Source of the DNA: Pirellulaceae bacterium
Lineage (GTDB): Bacteria; Planctomycetota; Planctomycetia; Pirellulales; Pirellulaceae
Reading direction: 5' to 3'
Assembly (NCBI GenBank): GCA_020852965.1
Contig: JADYZV010000013.1
Span: 45,897-109,896 of the forward strand
Length of the DNA stretch: 64,000 nt
Part shown: positions 35,929-57,095 of the stretch, piece after piece
Layout: the number at the start of each line of letters is the position of its first letter
How positions within the stretch are numbered: the stretch's first letter is position 1
Notes under the pieces: generated by a model
The model's database searches: none
The model's input: only the letters and a program-made list of their open reading frames with translations
What the model was told of the DNA's origin: nothing
Made by a program: the position numbers and the translations under genes

Positions 35929-38096
35929 AGCGAATCGCAAGAGAAGACCGCATTGCCGGTGCGGTGATTATATGCAGCATCCTGGTGTTGCCGTGGCTCA
36001 TTCCCTTGGCGATGCGCCCCTTGTTGAGCCCCTCCAACTCGATCCTAAATTGGTTACCCGACGCAGAAGAAACGGTTCAATTGGTGGAATTGGGCAGGAC
36101 GTTTCAAATGGAGAGTCAACCCAAGCTGATCTGCAGTTGGGACGGTTGTAGTCTCACGGACCCTCGCGTCGATCTGTTGATTCAGGGGATCGAAAGACGG
36201 GACGGTTGGGAAGCGGTCTCTGGGAGACAATTGATCGAGCAAATGGTTTTGGATACCGAAGACTTGACTTTCGAGGAGGTGAAAAACCGGTTGATCGGAT
36301 CCGCAATAGGCCCAGATGGGAAGTCTTCTTTGATTCTGTTGACTCCGCCCAACTCGGTTGCGATCACTGACGCAATCAACATTGTGTACCGAACCGCAGA
36401 ACAGAGATGTAGTTTGTCTAAGGATCAAGTATATCTTGCCGGGGCTTATGTGAATCAACATGCACTGGATCAAGAAACCTTTCGGGTCTTCTTCCCATTT
36501 TCGGTGCTAGCTGGTTTAGTGACCATCGTTGTGGCATGGATTTGCTTACGATCATTTCTGCTGGTTATTCTGCTCTTAGTGTCTTCGGTAGGCGGTGTTG
36601 CCTACGGTTTGGCCGCACTGTCATTGGGCAATGTCAGCATGTCGGCATTGCACACCATGCTGCCCGCTTTGTGGTTTATCCTCTCCGTCTCGGCGGGAAC
36701 ACAGTTGTTGAATTACCTGCGGGAAGCCGTCTCAGACGGCCAGCGGCAGCCCGTGGCGTCTGCAGTTAGGTCTTCACTGCGGCCCTGTTTGAGCGCAATC
36801 GCCACGACGGTCGTCGGATTCCTTTCGCTCTCCGTAAGCCGATTGGTACCGGTGAGAGAGTTTGGAATCTGGGCCACGGTCGGCTTGGTCTTGGCAACGC
36901 TTCATCTGTATCTGTTTTTTCCAGCCATGCTAACTTTACTCCGTGTGTCACGTCGAAGCTGGCCAAGCAGAGCAAGAGCCGATTCCGTAATCGTGTGGAT
37001 GAATTCTCGTATCAAGTCCTGGCGAGTAGCGATTGTTGTCTTATCGTTGTTGGCAACGATCGTTCTAGCACTCGGTTTGCCAAATCTGCGTTTTGTTGCG
37101 GGGTTTTATGCCTTGTTTGACCCAGACGCGACAATCCGTCGAGATCTCACTTGGTTTGAAGAACACATCGGTCCACAACAAAGCATTCTGGCAATCCTGA
37201 AAATGCCAGTGGAGGCCGATGAAGATTTTGTTGAGCTGATCACGCTTGGTGGAAAAATTCATTCAGCGATCGAGCAAAACGACTCGTCAGCCAATTGCAT
37301 CTCTGCGTCTCAATGGGTCAAATTTCCTCGCCAACAATCTGGCATGGCAGGTGTCATCGCACGCTCGACCTTCCGAGCCAAACTGGCCTCCAAGAGTGAC
37401 ATGATGATTCAGGCTGGCATGCTGTCACTCGACCGGACAACGATGATCTTGAATGTGCAATTGCAATCACAAATTGGCCAAGAAGAGGACGCCCTTCGTC
37501 GCATTCACGTGGTCGCTCAGAACGTTCTTGATGAGCACCCATCCATGGAGGCATCCTTTTCGCTGACCGGATATCTCCCGCTGCGCAATGCGATTCGCAA
37601 GGAACTGCGTCGTAGCTTGGGATTGAGTCTGTTGCTCACTAGCATCCTGGTGGCATTGGCTATGTGGGTGGCGCTGCGCGACACGGGCTTAGCCATTTTG
37701 TCGATTCTGCCCAACGTAATTCCGATCGTATTCTCCTTTGGATTGTTGGGGTGGTCCGGTGTGCCCATCGATATTGGCAGCATGATGACGGCCAGCATCG
37801 CATTGGGAATTGCGGTCGATGATACCTTTCACATGTTGGTTGCATATCAGCGACAGAAGACGTTCGGAGACGGCGCTGTGGACCGAGCGCTGAAGCAGAC
37901 GTATTTTCCTATCCTATGCACGTCTCTGATTTGTGGTGCTGGCATGTTGGTGTTTCTCGCTTGCGATTTCATTGCCGCTGCACGTTTCGGCGGATTGCTA
38001 GCAACCATGTTAATGGCCGCACTGTTCGGGGACCTCGTCTTGCTACCTGCATTGCTAATGATCGCGAGCAATCGATCCAAAGTTGAAGATCAATAA
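35925..38096 (+). CDS. RND/MMPL superfamily transporter
   Basis: A 723-residue membrane protein with two similar halves. Each has one N-terminal helix, a large extracytoplasmic loop and a cluster of five helices, the HAE3/MMPL plan. 'GIAVDDTFHMLVAYQRQ' in the second half is the conserved helix-4 motif with the proton-relay Asp residues. The GTG start overlaps the NRPS2 stop (GTGA), with GAAAGG upstream, so it is translated together with the synthetases. Position inside the operon, before the PKS gene, argues that it exports the finished lipopeptide or places it in the envelope. No periplasmic adaptor or outer membrane factor is encoded nearby. Confidence 0.88.
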   Translation: MKRIAREDRIAGAVIICSILVLPWLIPLAMRPLLSPSNSILNWLPDAEETVQLVELGRTFQMESQPKLICSWDGCSLTDPRVDLLIQGIERRDGWEAVSGRQLIEQMVLDTEDLTFEEVKNRLIGSAIGPDGKSSLILLTPPNSVAITDAINIVYRTAEQRCSLSKDQVYLAGAYVNQHALDQETFRVFFPFSVLAGLVTIVVAWICLRSFLLVILLLVSSVGGVAYGLAALSLGNVSMSALHTMLPALWFILSVSAGTQLLNYLREAVSDGQRQPVASAVRSSLRPCLSAIATTVVGFLSLSVSRLVPVREFGIWATVGLVLATLHLYLFFPAMLTLLRVSRRSWPSRARADSVIVWMNSRIKSWRVAIVVLSLLATIVLALGLPNLRFVAGFYALFDPDATIRRDLTWFEEHIGPQQSILAILKMPVEADEDFVELITLGGKIHSAIEQNDSSANCISASQWVKFPRQQSGMAGVIARSTFRAKLASKSDMMIQAGMLSLDRTTMILNVQLQSQIGQEEDALRRIHVVAQNVLDEHPSMEASFSLTGYLPLRNAIRKELRRSLGLSLLLTSILVALAMWVALRDTGLAILSILPNVIPIVFSFGLLGWSGVPIDIGSMMTASIALGIAVDDTFHMLVAYQRQKTFGDGAVDRALKQTYFPILCTSLICGAGMLVFLACDFIAAARFGGLLATMLMAALFGDLVLLPALLMIASNRSKVEDQ

Positions 38097-38118
38097 CAAA
38101 TCCGAAGAGACAACAACT

Positions 38119-49449
<11,331 letters not shown>

Positions 49450-49657
49450 GATCGCCTATCTTGACTCCCAAGATTACATCCCTGAATACTGGTGGCACTC
49501 AGTTTCTTCTTCGGACGAGACGGTCTCACTGTGTTTCTTTTTCAAAACAACATATTTAAGGGGGAAGCAAATCTTGTCGAGACCCATCAACTGGCTTTTG
49601 AAAGGTCGCTTCAACTCCGACAGCCTCTAGCGACTGGTAGCTGTTTTCTGTGAGATC

Positions 49658-50698
49658 CTAAGTCTCGGACCAACGAAACCGTCGGCTAGCCAGCGCGAGG
49701 CTCGCCATTAGCCACAATAGGATGATCAATATCTCTGGCCACTGAGACACTAACGACTTGCCCTGCATCATCACTGCGCGGAGCGAATCTAACAGCGGAG
49801 TCAGAGGCAGGATTTTGATCAGTGGATGAAAGAACTCAGGAAACCGCTGATACGAAAAGAAGACTCCACAAAACGCCCACAGCGGGAAGGAAACCAAGTT
49901 GATTATCCCAGATGCCGCGTCGACAGTCTTTGCACGCGAGGTGATCAATAGACCGATTGCTCCAAATTGGATTCCCCCAAGCGTCAGGATCAATCCGCTG
50001 GCCAGTACGCTTCCGTCCAATCGCAATCCAAACACCAATTTGGAGAATAGGATCAGCAAAATCGCCTGTGGGAAGATGAATAGCAGGCGACTGATCATGA
50101 TCGCAGTCAGAAATTCCCAGCGACGGACTGGTGTTGCTGCGTAGAGCTTTAGTAGTTTCCGAATTCGCATGTCCACGACGACGAATCCGATTCCCCAAAG
50201 CCCGCCTCCCAAGAGATGCATTCCCAAAACGCCTGGAACCAAGAAGTCGATGTACCGCATTCCCTGCTGCGTCGCAACGTTCCGTGTCTGAATGGGATCG
50301 ACGCGTCCAGCAGCCGCCTGAATCGACTGATTTACAGTCTGTACTGCAAGCGTCGCTTTCTCAGAATGCTCGTCGAAATGGTACTCAACTGATCCTGAGG
50401 CATGAGCAACGACGAATGCATCCGAAACACTTTCACGGAGTCGGTTGCGGCAGGAGGCTGCGTCGTGTAGACCGACTGAGAGTTCTGGGTGGCTGCTCAG
50501 TGGTTGAAGCAGATGTTGGCCGTTAGGCTCGGCTTGAATGTCCACCACGAAACGAACGGATGGTTTGGAAGCGAATGCGATTCCCAAGGTCGACACGACC
50601 AGGATCGGAAAGACATAGGTCCAGAACAGAAAGCTTCGTTCGCGGAGCATCTCCCGAATTCGACTGCGGGTTAACTGCCATATTGCGTATTGGTTCAT
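49658..50698 (-). CDS. ABC-2 type transporter permease
   Basis: A 346-residue membrane protein. One helix follows the cytoplasmic N-terminus ('FLFWTYVFPILVVSTLGIAFA'), then an extracytoplasmic segment of about 130 residues, then five helices, the usual ABC-2 plan of drug and lipid exporters. 'RYIDFLVPGVLGM' is typical of the family. It is encoded 100 bases downstream of the ATPase gene and convergent with the end of the PKS gene, so it plausibly exports the product or protects the producer. Only weak palindromes and no T-run hairpin lie in the 208 bases between it and the PKS stop. Confidence 0.88.
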   Translation of the reverse strand: MNQYAIWQLTRSRIREMLRERSFLFWTYVFPILVVSTLGIAFASKPSVRFVVDIQAEPNGQHLLQPLSSHPELSVGLHDAASCRNRLRESVSDAFVVAHASGSVEYHFDEHSEKATLAVQTVNQSIQAAAGRVDPIQTRNVATQQGMRYIDFLVPGVLGMHLLGGGLWGIGFVVVDMRIRKLLKLYAATPVRRWEFLTAIMISRLLFIFPQAILLILFSKLVFGLRLDGSVLASGLILTLGGIQFGAIGLLITSRAKTVDAASGIINLVSFPLWAFCGVFFSYQRFPEFFHPLIKILPLTPLLDSLRAVMMQGKSLVSQWPEILIILLWLMASLALASRRFRWSET

Positions 50699-50798
50699 TC
50701 AATGCCATTGCTGTGCCGGACTGCGGACCTGCATAGATTAGCAGCAATCCCAAGACCGCACCTCCCACAGTGAGCACCTTTTCGGAAAATCGATGCCC

Positions 50799-51761
50799 TT
50801 AGAATATTTGTCCGGTTTTTTGAATGAAAACGTCCTCCAGCGTTACTGCTCTCGTCCGGATTTGTGGAGCCGCATTCCCTCGCTGCTGAAAGAAATCGCC
50901 TACATGCGCGACAGCTAACAAAGGGTCAGCGACTGCAAAGGCAATAGTCGAACCAATCTGGTAGACGCTTGTTGCATTGAGTGACTGCTTCAGCGAGCTC
51001 AATGTATCCACCATGGATACGACCGCTCCCTTCGAAAATATCAATTCCACAATGTGTGGCTCACCCAGCTCTTTCTTCAAGTTGTGGGGAGTGTCACAGG
51101 CGACCAGACTTCCTTTGCAAACGATTGCGACGCGGTCACACATCGCTTCGGCTTCATAGATGTAGTGTGTTGTCAGTACGACCGTTCTGCCATCCGGTCT
51201 TGAGCTCCGAATCATCTCCCACAACCTCTGGCGACTGCCGGGATCTAAGGCGGCAGTTGGCTCATCCAAAAACAGAAGCTCTGGATCACCAATCACGGCA
51301 ACCGCGATGGCGAGCCGTTGCTTTTCACCACCGGAAAGATGCCGTACGTACTTGGTCGATTGGTCTACAAGCTCGAACTGTTCCAGCACCGACGCAGAGG
51401 TTAGCGGCTGGTGATAGAATGAGCGAAACATGTCCAATGTTTCGCCAACAGTCAGATACTCGCTGAAATGGGTGTCTTGCAGTACGACCGCAGTCCGCTG
51501 ACGTAATTGTTGTTCGTGATCGTTCCAGTTCATCCCGAGGAGTTCAATTTCGCCCGACGTTGGCTTCTGTAGTCCTTCCAAGATCTCCAATGTTGTCGAC
51601 TTCCCTGCTCCGTTGGGGCCAAGAATGGCAAAGCACTCGCCGAGCACCACCTCAAGATTCAGTCCTCGAACCGCGGTGACGGGTGGCTTCACATCAAATT
51701 GCTTACACAAATCTCGGCAAACGATGGCCGCCGATCTACTTTCGATAATTCTTGTCGGCAT
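50799..51761 (-). CDS. ABC transporter ATP-binding protein
   Basis: About 320 residues, partner of the ABC-2 permease. The motifs are complete: Walker A 'GPNGAGKST', Q-loop 'VVLQDTHF', signature 'LSGGEKQRL', Walker B 'LLFLDEPTAAL' and H-loop 'TTHY'. A C-terminal extension of about 90 residues follows, as in CcmA/NatA-like drug exporters (DUF4162-like region ending 'LEDVFIQKTG'). I start at the ATG at 51761 because the protein family begins near here; an in-frame ATG at 51854 would add 31 unconserved residues. Neither has a strong ribosome site. Confidence 0.88.
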   Translation of the reverse strand: MPTRIIESRSAAIVCRDLCKQFDVKPPVTAVRGLNLEVVLGECFAILGPNGAGKSTTLEILEGLQKPTSGEIELLGMNWNDHEQQLRQRTAVVLQDTHFSEYLTVGETLDMFRSFYHQPLTSASVLEQFELVDQSTKYVRHLSGGEKQRLAIAVAVIGDPELLFLDEPTAALDPGSRQRLWEMIRSSRPDGRTVVLTTHYIYEAEAMCDRVAIVCKGSLVACDTPHNLKKELGEPHIVELIFSKGAVVSMVDTLSSLKQSLNATSVYQIGSTIAFAVADPLLAVAHVGDFFQQRGNAAPQIRTRAVTLEDVFIQKTGQIF

Positions 51762-51875
51762 TTGTAGTTTCGTTGGCGATTGAATTTCCTGGAATATAGT
51801 AATCCTAACGAAAGCGCGTAGGCCAACGCGGTTGCAGTTTTTGAAGTACTGCACAATCCGATCCAGCTACTCAAA

Positions 51876-53057
51876 TCACACCGACGACTCGGCGAGCAGT
51901 TGCCAACAAACGAGTTGCATGCGGGGCATGTGGAATGGGCCTTTCCAAAAGTTGCCTTTCAGGGTCGAGCTCAGGCGACCGTCGCGGTGTAGGTAGCCGA
52001 ACCACTCGCCATATTCATTGTCGGGAAAGTGCGAATAGGTCCAGTCGTGAATCATCCTATGCCAGTCAGCATACTTGGAGTCGCCCGTCAGACGGTATGC
52101 CATCAACGTGGCTATGATCGCTTCGTTTTGTGGCCACCAGAATTTCATGTCGTGCCAGTATTCTTGAATCGGCAGGTTATTCACGTCGACGAAGTAGAGT
52201 ATGCCTCCGTACTGTTTGTCCCAGCCGCGCTGCCACATCCAATCTAGCATCTGGGAGCCGGTGCGAATCAGTTCGTCGTCACCGCGTAGCTTGCCCTCCA
52301 GCATGATGAACCATGCGCCTTCGATCGCATGTCCGGGGTTTAGCGTACGACCGTCGAAATGGTTGATAATATCGCCGCTAGGACTTACCGTCTCCATTAC
52401 GCATTGAATGTCCTGCTTAAGATGGAAGCGTCGGATGTCGTCAATGCTACGATCGATCCACTCGTTGGCATCGCTTAGTTGGATCGACTCGCGGAGCTCT
52501 TGAGCCGCCGCGATCGTGATCATCGGGAATCCAATTCCGCGAACCGGACGTGTGTCGGTGAATTTCGGCTGGACACCTTGCGGATCTAGGTTGTGTTCGA
52601 TGAATCGCCGAAAGGTTTGTCTGGCCTTTTCCGCGTATTGCTCGTTGCCGGTCGCTTTTGCCAACTCGCCGTAAGCGATTGCTGCAAAGCTCTCAGAGAA
52701 CGCGTAGCGCCGTTTGCGAATGGGTTTGCCATCGCGAGTGACGTGAAACCACATTCGGCCATCGGACGGATCGAAACAATGATCGTCGATGAACCGAGCT
52801 CCATGTTTGGCCAATTCAAGCCATTCTTCGCGCGGCTCGACGTTGTTGTAGAGTTCGCCAAGCAGCCAGGTGAATCGGCCCTGTTGCCATACGCCTTTGT
52901 CGGTGTCAACGATGGTGCCGTCTCGATCGAGTGACATCATGAATCCACCATGTTCTCGGTCGACGCAATGCCTTATCCAGAACGGCAATGTGTCATTGAG
53001 CAACCCATCGCGGTAAACCGCAATCAACTCGTCTCTTCGTTCGGTGTCAAGCGGCAT
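51876..53057 (-). CDS. N-acylglucosamine 2-epimerase (AGE/RnBP) family protein
   Basis: About 393 residues with the (alpha/alpha)6-barrel features of the AGE family: 'CVDREHGGFMMSLDRDG', 'RFTWLLGELYN', 'LNPGHAIEGAWF' and 'EYWHDMKFWWPQNEAIIATLMAY', containing the catalytic His residues. Members epimerise N-acyl-glucosamine, cellobiose or free sugars, so the substrate stays open. An ATG at 53057 has GGAAAGGG upstream; the ATG at 53075 is also possible. It precedes the ABC genes in the same direction (about 115 bases gap), but a functional link to the biosynthetic cluster is not evident, and I take it as lying outside. Confidence 0.88.
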   Translation of the reverse strand: MPLDTERRDELIAVYRDGLLNDTLPFWIRHCVDREHGGFMMSLDRDGTIVDTDKGVWQQGRFTWLLGELYNNVEPREEWLELAKHGARFIDDHCFDPSDGRMWFHVTRDGKPIRKRRYAFSESFAAIAYGELAKATGNEQYAEKARQTFRRFIEHNLDPQGVQPKFTDTRPVRGIGFPMITIAAAQELRESIQLSDANEWIDRSIDDIRRFHLKQDIQCVMETVSPSGDIINHFDGRTLNPGHAIEGAWFIMLEGKLRGDDELIRTGSQMLDWMWQRGWDKQYGGILYFVDVNNLPIQEYWHDMKFWWPQNEAIIATLMAYRLTGDSKYADWHRMIHDWTYSHFPDNEYGEWFGYLHRDGRLSSTLKGNFWKGPFHMPRMQLVCWQLLAESSV

Positions 53058-53075
53058 AAGAGCAGCCCTTTCCAT

Positions 53076-53417
53076 CCGCCTTGGGGGTAGCGCGGTCGAG
53101 CGTGTAAATCGTCAATCCTGTCATGTTGAAGCTCGCATCGAGCGGGTCTCTTGATCGTTGTGTTGTTTGATGTTATCACCGTAACTCAATAGCTTGTCAA
53201 AACAAGTCTTGGGGTGCAATAGAAATGGATTAATTGCTGGCGGCACTTTCGTGCGACTACATTCTTGTTTGAATGCATTAGCGCCCAAAATTGGGATTCA
53301 CTTATTGATCTTCGGCATCAGAGCCTATCTTTCCCGTTTCATTCCTCTGGGCCAGGAAAGATGCACAGACTCGGCTACACCACTCCAGTGAAACACCAAT
53401 TCAACTAATGAGAAACC
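53076..53417. other. Gap without a recognised gene
   Basis: About 340 bases between the divergent epimerase gene and the broken reductase. I see no gene, repeat or clear promoter. Confidence 0.5.
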
Positions 53418-54268
53418 ATGAGCTATCTGCAGCAGCTTGAACCACTTGATGAACTGAACCAAGCACTTCAAGCCAATGTGCATCCGCTAGAATGGACCAA
53501 TCCCACTCCGAGCGGGCGTTACAACCTCGTGGTGATCGGCGCGGGAACCGCCGGACTAGTGACCGCCGCCGGAGCCGCAGGACTGGGCGCTAAGGTGGCT
53601 CTCATCGAGCGCGGCCTGATGGGTGGCGACTGTTTGAATGTTGGCTGCGTGCCATCCAAAGCCCTCATCAGTACCGGCCGTGTTGCTGCGTCGGCGCGGC
53701 ATGCAGCAGAATTTGGGGTGCGTGGAACAGACGCAATCAACGTCGATTTTTCAGCCGTCATGGAGCGACTGCATCGCCTGCGGGCCCAAATTAGTCCCAA
53801 CGACTCGGCTGAACGGTTCAGAATGCTCTTTTTAGAGGTCGGAAGAAGGCCAGTTCGTTGATCATACCTTGGTCTACCTACACCTCGCCTGAAATCGCGC
53901 ATGTCGGACTTTACGCACACCAGGCACAGGAGAAAAACATCGAGATCGACACCTATATCCAAAGATTCCACGATGTGGACCGCGCCATCCTGGATAGTGA
54001 AGAAGACGGTTTTGTCAAGATTCACGCGAAGAAAGGAAAGGACCAGATCGTCGGCGCAACGATCGTCGCGCGCTCAGCGGGCGACTTGATATCGGAAGTG
54101 ACTCTGGCGATGACCAACCGAATTGGTCTCGGGAAAGTTGCATCAACGATTCACCCATATCCGACGCAAGCTGAAGCCATTCGAAAGCTTGGCGACCAAT
54201 TCAATCGAACGAAGCTAACTCCTTTGGTGAAGTCACTCTTCAACAAGTGGCTTGCATGGACGAGGTAG
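53418..54268 (+). pseudogene. Broken FAD-dependent disulfide reductase (mercuric reductase-like)
   Basis: The first 130 or so codons encode a normal N-terminus: FAD-binding 'VIGAGTAGLVTAAGAAGLGAKVALIE' region and the redox pair in 'GGDCLNVGCVPSKAL'. After about 53822 the homology jumps, in another reading frame, to the C-terminal dimerisation domain: 'NALFRGRKKASSLIIPW' leads into 'TYTSPEIAHVG' and the end of the protein at 54268, including 'HPYPTQAEA' with the C-terminal His. About 200 codons, the NAD-binding domain and part of the FAD domain, are missing. An internal deletion with an out-of-frame junction explains this. Intact relatives have roughly 500 residues. It cannot be functional as one enzyme; the two fragments (53418-53861 and about 53858-54268) remain open. 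Confidence 0.85.
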
Positions 54269-54430
54269 ACGACGAATGGATGTGTAGTCTTGCTCCAGAG
54301 AACGACCTTGTTGACGAAACTATTCGCCAACTGTAGTACGGGAAAGGTGTTGGCAAATGCCGCGCGCTATTTCAAATTGACGATGCGCAAGGCTCACTGA
54401 TCAACACGTGGGTCTCTGACGAAAGATCCG

Positions 54431-56788
54431 CTACGTCAGTCGTCTAAATCCTGTGTGTTTAACTGGGCTGCCAATGCGACCGGCGACGTTTCCGGTTTCA
54501 ATCGCTTCGTGTAGTTCCTGAAACACTTCGTCCAGCGCCGACAGATACGCAGTTACGTGACGTGGTTCGTGGGCAAATGTAGCGTTGAAGGCTGCGGCGG
54601 TGAGGAAGCCGCGATCGAGCATTCGGACTGTCAGGAGGGTCGTCAGCGCTGCCGCTTCGGGATGGTCGAAGACCAGCAGTGCCAGTTCGGGACGGCCGGG
54701 CGTTGTGATCGGCAGACTGTGCTTTTTGCCCAGTTGCTGCCAACCGTCGACGACAAGGGAGCCGATGTTTTTGAGGTGGGCCGGGACGTCGTGCTGCATC
54801 AGCTTGCGAAGACACGCGACTGCGGCAGCGGGACCAACGCCTTCCGTCCAGAACGTGCTGGAAATGAAGGACGACTGTGCCGCCTGCATCGTCTGGCGGT
54901 TGCCAATAATTGCGCCGATCGGGAAGCCGTTGCCGAGCGCTTTTGCGAACACGGCGATGTCGGGCTTAACGCCGTATTGCAGGTGAGCTCCGCCGAGCCC
55001 CAGACGCCAGCCGATGGAAATTTCGTCGAAGATCAATGGTGCGCCAAGAGTGTCACAGCGCTGGCGGATGCCCTCCAGGAAGCCGGGCTGTGGGTCTGTA
55101 TGGCGAGTCGGTTCCATGACGATCGCTGCCAGCTCACTGCCATATTGCTTGATCAGGGAATCCAGTTCATCAAGTCTGTTGTAGTGAAACGTGAGCGTGT
55201 CCCCCGCTAGGCATGAGGGCACACCGCGTGGATCCAGACCTGGCAGCAAATGCCCAGCTAAGGCATCTGCATTCTTCTCATCGGCCGCGGGCGTGAGGTT
55301 CGCGGCCAAGTACCAGTCGTGCCAGCCATGGTAGCCGCAGAGCGCAATCTTGTCTCTTCCAGTAGACGCTCGAGCGATGCGAACGGCAACGGCCATCGAT
55401 TCGCCACCGGCTCGAGTGAAGCGCGCATTGTCTGCCCACGGATGAATCTGCAGCAGCAGTTCAGCCAGCTCCACTTCGTCGTAAGTCTGCAGCGTCGACA
55501 TCGATCCTAGACTGACGCGACGCATCACGGCCGCATTCACGTCCGGATCGCTGTATCCCAGGATGCAAGCTAGGATTCCCCCCATGCTCATGTCAATGAA
55601 TCGACGCCCCTCGATGTCGATCACTTCGCAACCACGAGCTTCGCGATAGTAGGCGGGCCATTTTTCCGGAGCGAACATCTCCGGGCGTTTGCTCAGCAGT
55701 TGTGTTCCGCCGGGAATGATCTCCGTCGCTCGGCGATACGCTTCCTGCACGTCGGGCATTTTTCGCGGCAACGGCAATTCCAGCAAACGTCGCGCTGCCA
55801 TGCAAAAGATCTCTTCAACATCGCCGTCATTGAGGTGCTGGTTGCGGCACGCCTGCTTAAGGGCCAACACAGATTCGATGCCCAGCAGTGTTGGTCGCGC
55901 AAATCGTGAGCGGCCGAAGTCGGCTCGAATTTCATCCAGCCACAAGAACCCGTCAGCCAGATCGACACAGCGACTGCGCATTTCCGTCACGCAAAAGTCA
56001 GATCCAAAGAGCAATCGCGTCGGGCCGAACACTTTCAAGATGGCTTCGAAGGCTTCCGGTTCGCAGACCGCAGACGTGTCGAAGAAAACGTTGTCCAGAC
56101 CTCGCAGCGATTCAACGCCTTCGACAGTGTGTTTGCCGCAGAAGCCTCTGGCTGCGTGAGCGAGAATCAATTTGGCACCGGGGTGCCGTTCGCAATGCTG
56201 GCGAATGTAGATCTGATTCTGGGGTTCAGCGAGTGCCCGCAGAAGCACCATGTGCAGCATGATGATCAAGCCGTGTTGGTTGGCCAGTTCCCACGCCCAT
56301 TCGGGAATGAATTCCTCCGTCGGTGCAAAAAAAGTGTCCTCGCGTTGGGCGAACAGGTGATACACCTTGAAGCCAACGAAACCATCGTCGTTGACCTGCC
56401 GTTGGACGTCCGCAGGATTTTGCTTCGGTGTGAGTAGCATTAATCCACGTGAATTCGGGTCCCTCTTCATTTCGTCCGCGAGATGTCGATTGGCGGCATG
56501 GACATCCACCGCGCGCGTGGGAAACGGAAAGAACAGACCGCCCGTCGGACATCGATTCGGCATCCACATCGACAGTCGTTCATCGTAGACTGCGCGAGTC
56601 ACGATCTCAGGGCCGGCTGCCGCCAGCGCTGGGGTTGGAGTGCCTAAGTCGGCAACGCGCCAGAGGTGGGCGTGGGCATCGAACGTATCGGGAGGTACAA
56701 AGTTCCTGAGTTGCCGATCCCACAGATCTAGATCGTAATCTTCGACGGTGGCCCAGACGTACGGATCGATTTCAGCGTCAACGCTCAT
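54431..56788 (-). CDS. Amidohydrolase/class III aminotransferase fusion protein
   Basis: 785 residues. The N-terminal part (about 30-345) is a TIM-barrel amidohydrolase: His39-x-His41 ('FDAHAHLW'), 'LILAHAARGF' and the metal-binding Asp in 'LLFGSDFC'. The C-terminal part (about 355-770) is a class III aminotransferase similar to glutamate-1-semialdehyde aminomutase: 'EIIPGGTQLLSKRPEMF', 'GGESMAVAVRIARASTGR', 'YHGWHDW' and Lys616 in 'FAKALGNGFPIGA'. Both halves keep their key residues, so the protein should be bifunctional. The hydrolase could release an amine or carboxylate that the second half converts. It stands alone with no pathway neighbours, and the substrate is unknown. Confidence 0.88.
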   Translation of the reverse strand: MSVDAEIDPYVWATVEDYDLDLWDRQLRNFVPPDTFDAHAHLWRVADLGTPTPALAAAGPEIVTRAVYDERLSMWMPNRCPTGGLFFPFPTRAVDVHAANRHLADEMKRDPNSRGLMLLTPKQNPADVQRQVNDDGFVGFKVYHLFAQREDTFFAPTEEFIPEWAWELANQHGLIIMLHMVLLRALAEPQNQIYIRQHCERHPGAKLILAHAARGFCGKHTVEGVESLRGLDNVFFDTSAVCEPEAFEAILKVFGPTRLLFGSDFCVTEMRSRCVDLADGFLWLDEIRADFGRSRFARPTLLGIESVLALKQACRNQHLNDGDVEEIFCMAARRLLELPLPRKMPDVQEAYRRATEIIPGGTQLLSKRPEMFAPEKWPAYYREARGCEVIDIEGRRFIDMSMGGILACILGYSDPDVNAAVMRRVSLGSMSTLQTYDEVELAELLLQIHPWADNARFTRAGGESMAVAVRIARASTGRDKIALCGYHGWHDWYLAANLTPAADEKNADALAGHLLPGLDPRGVPSCLAGDTLTFHYNRLDELDSLIKQYGSELAAIVMEPTRHTDPQPGFLEGIRQRCDTLGAPLIFDEISIGWRLGLGGAHLQYGVKPDIAVFAKALGNGFPIGAIIGNRQTMQAAQSSFISSTFWTEGVGPAAAVACLRKLMQHDVPAHLKNIGSLVVDGWQQLGKKHSLPITTPGRPELALLVFDHPEAAALTTLLTVRMLDRGFLTAAAFNATFAHEPRHVTAYLSALDEVFQELHEAIETGNVAGRIGSPVKHTGFRRLT

Positions 56789-57095
56789 AACGATTTGATT
56801 TCCACATACACCGCATACAATTTTGCATCACTGTCGTCAGGCCAGTTGGCTCGCGGGGAAAATATCCTGTCGACCGGCACAGGTTCCGAGCCCCTTCAAG
56901 TACATCGAGCTCTTATACAACTCAAAGCGAATTCGAAAGACGCTGAATTGCCGTTCGCCCGACTCGTTTCAAGTATTCTCACCCAGCCACCTTTGACGCC
57001 TAACTGCAAAAAAATCTGGCGTCCGCCAGTCTTGGTCTTCTGCACCGAGATTGCGCACAGCACTTTTTCAGACCTACGAAGGTTGGACGCACCAA
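56789..57095. other. Gap between two leftward genes, with a terminator
   Basis: About 300 bases with no gene. The part near 57008-57029 is a terminator for the upstream gene; the rest should contain the promoter of the fusion gene, not identified. Confidence 0.5.
57008..57029 (-). terminator. Rho-independent terminator
   Basis: Read leftward, a CTGGC-GGAC-GCCAG hairpin is followed by seven T residues, about 67 bases after the stop codon of the membrane protein gene. This is the clearest intrinsic terminator in the window. Confidence 0.7.

Noticed and set aside
50523..50777. Leftward frame starting with a hydrophobic stretch between the ABC genes
   Set aside because: It mostly overlaps the permease gene in another frame; the permease start at 50698 matches the family.
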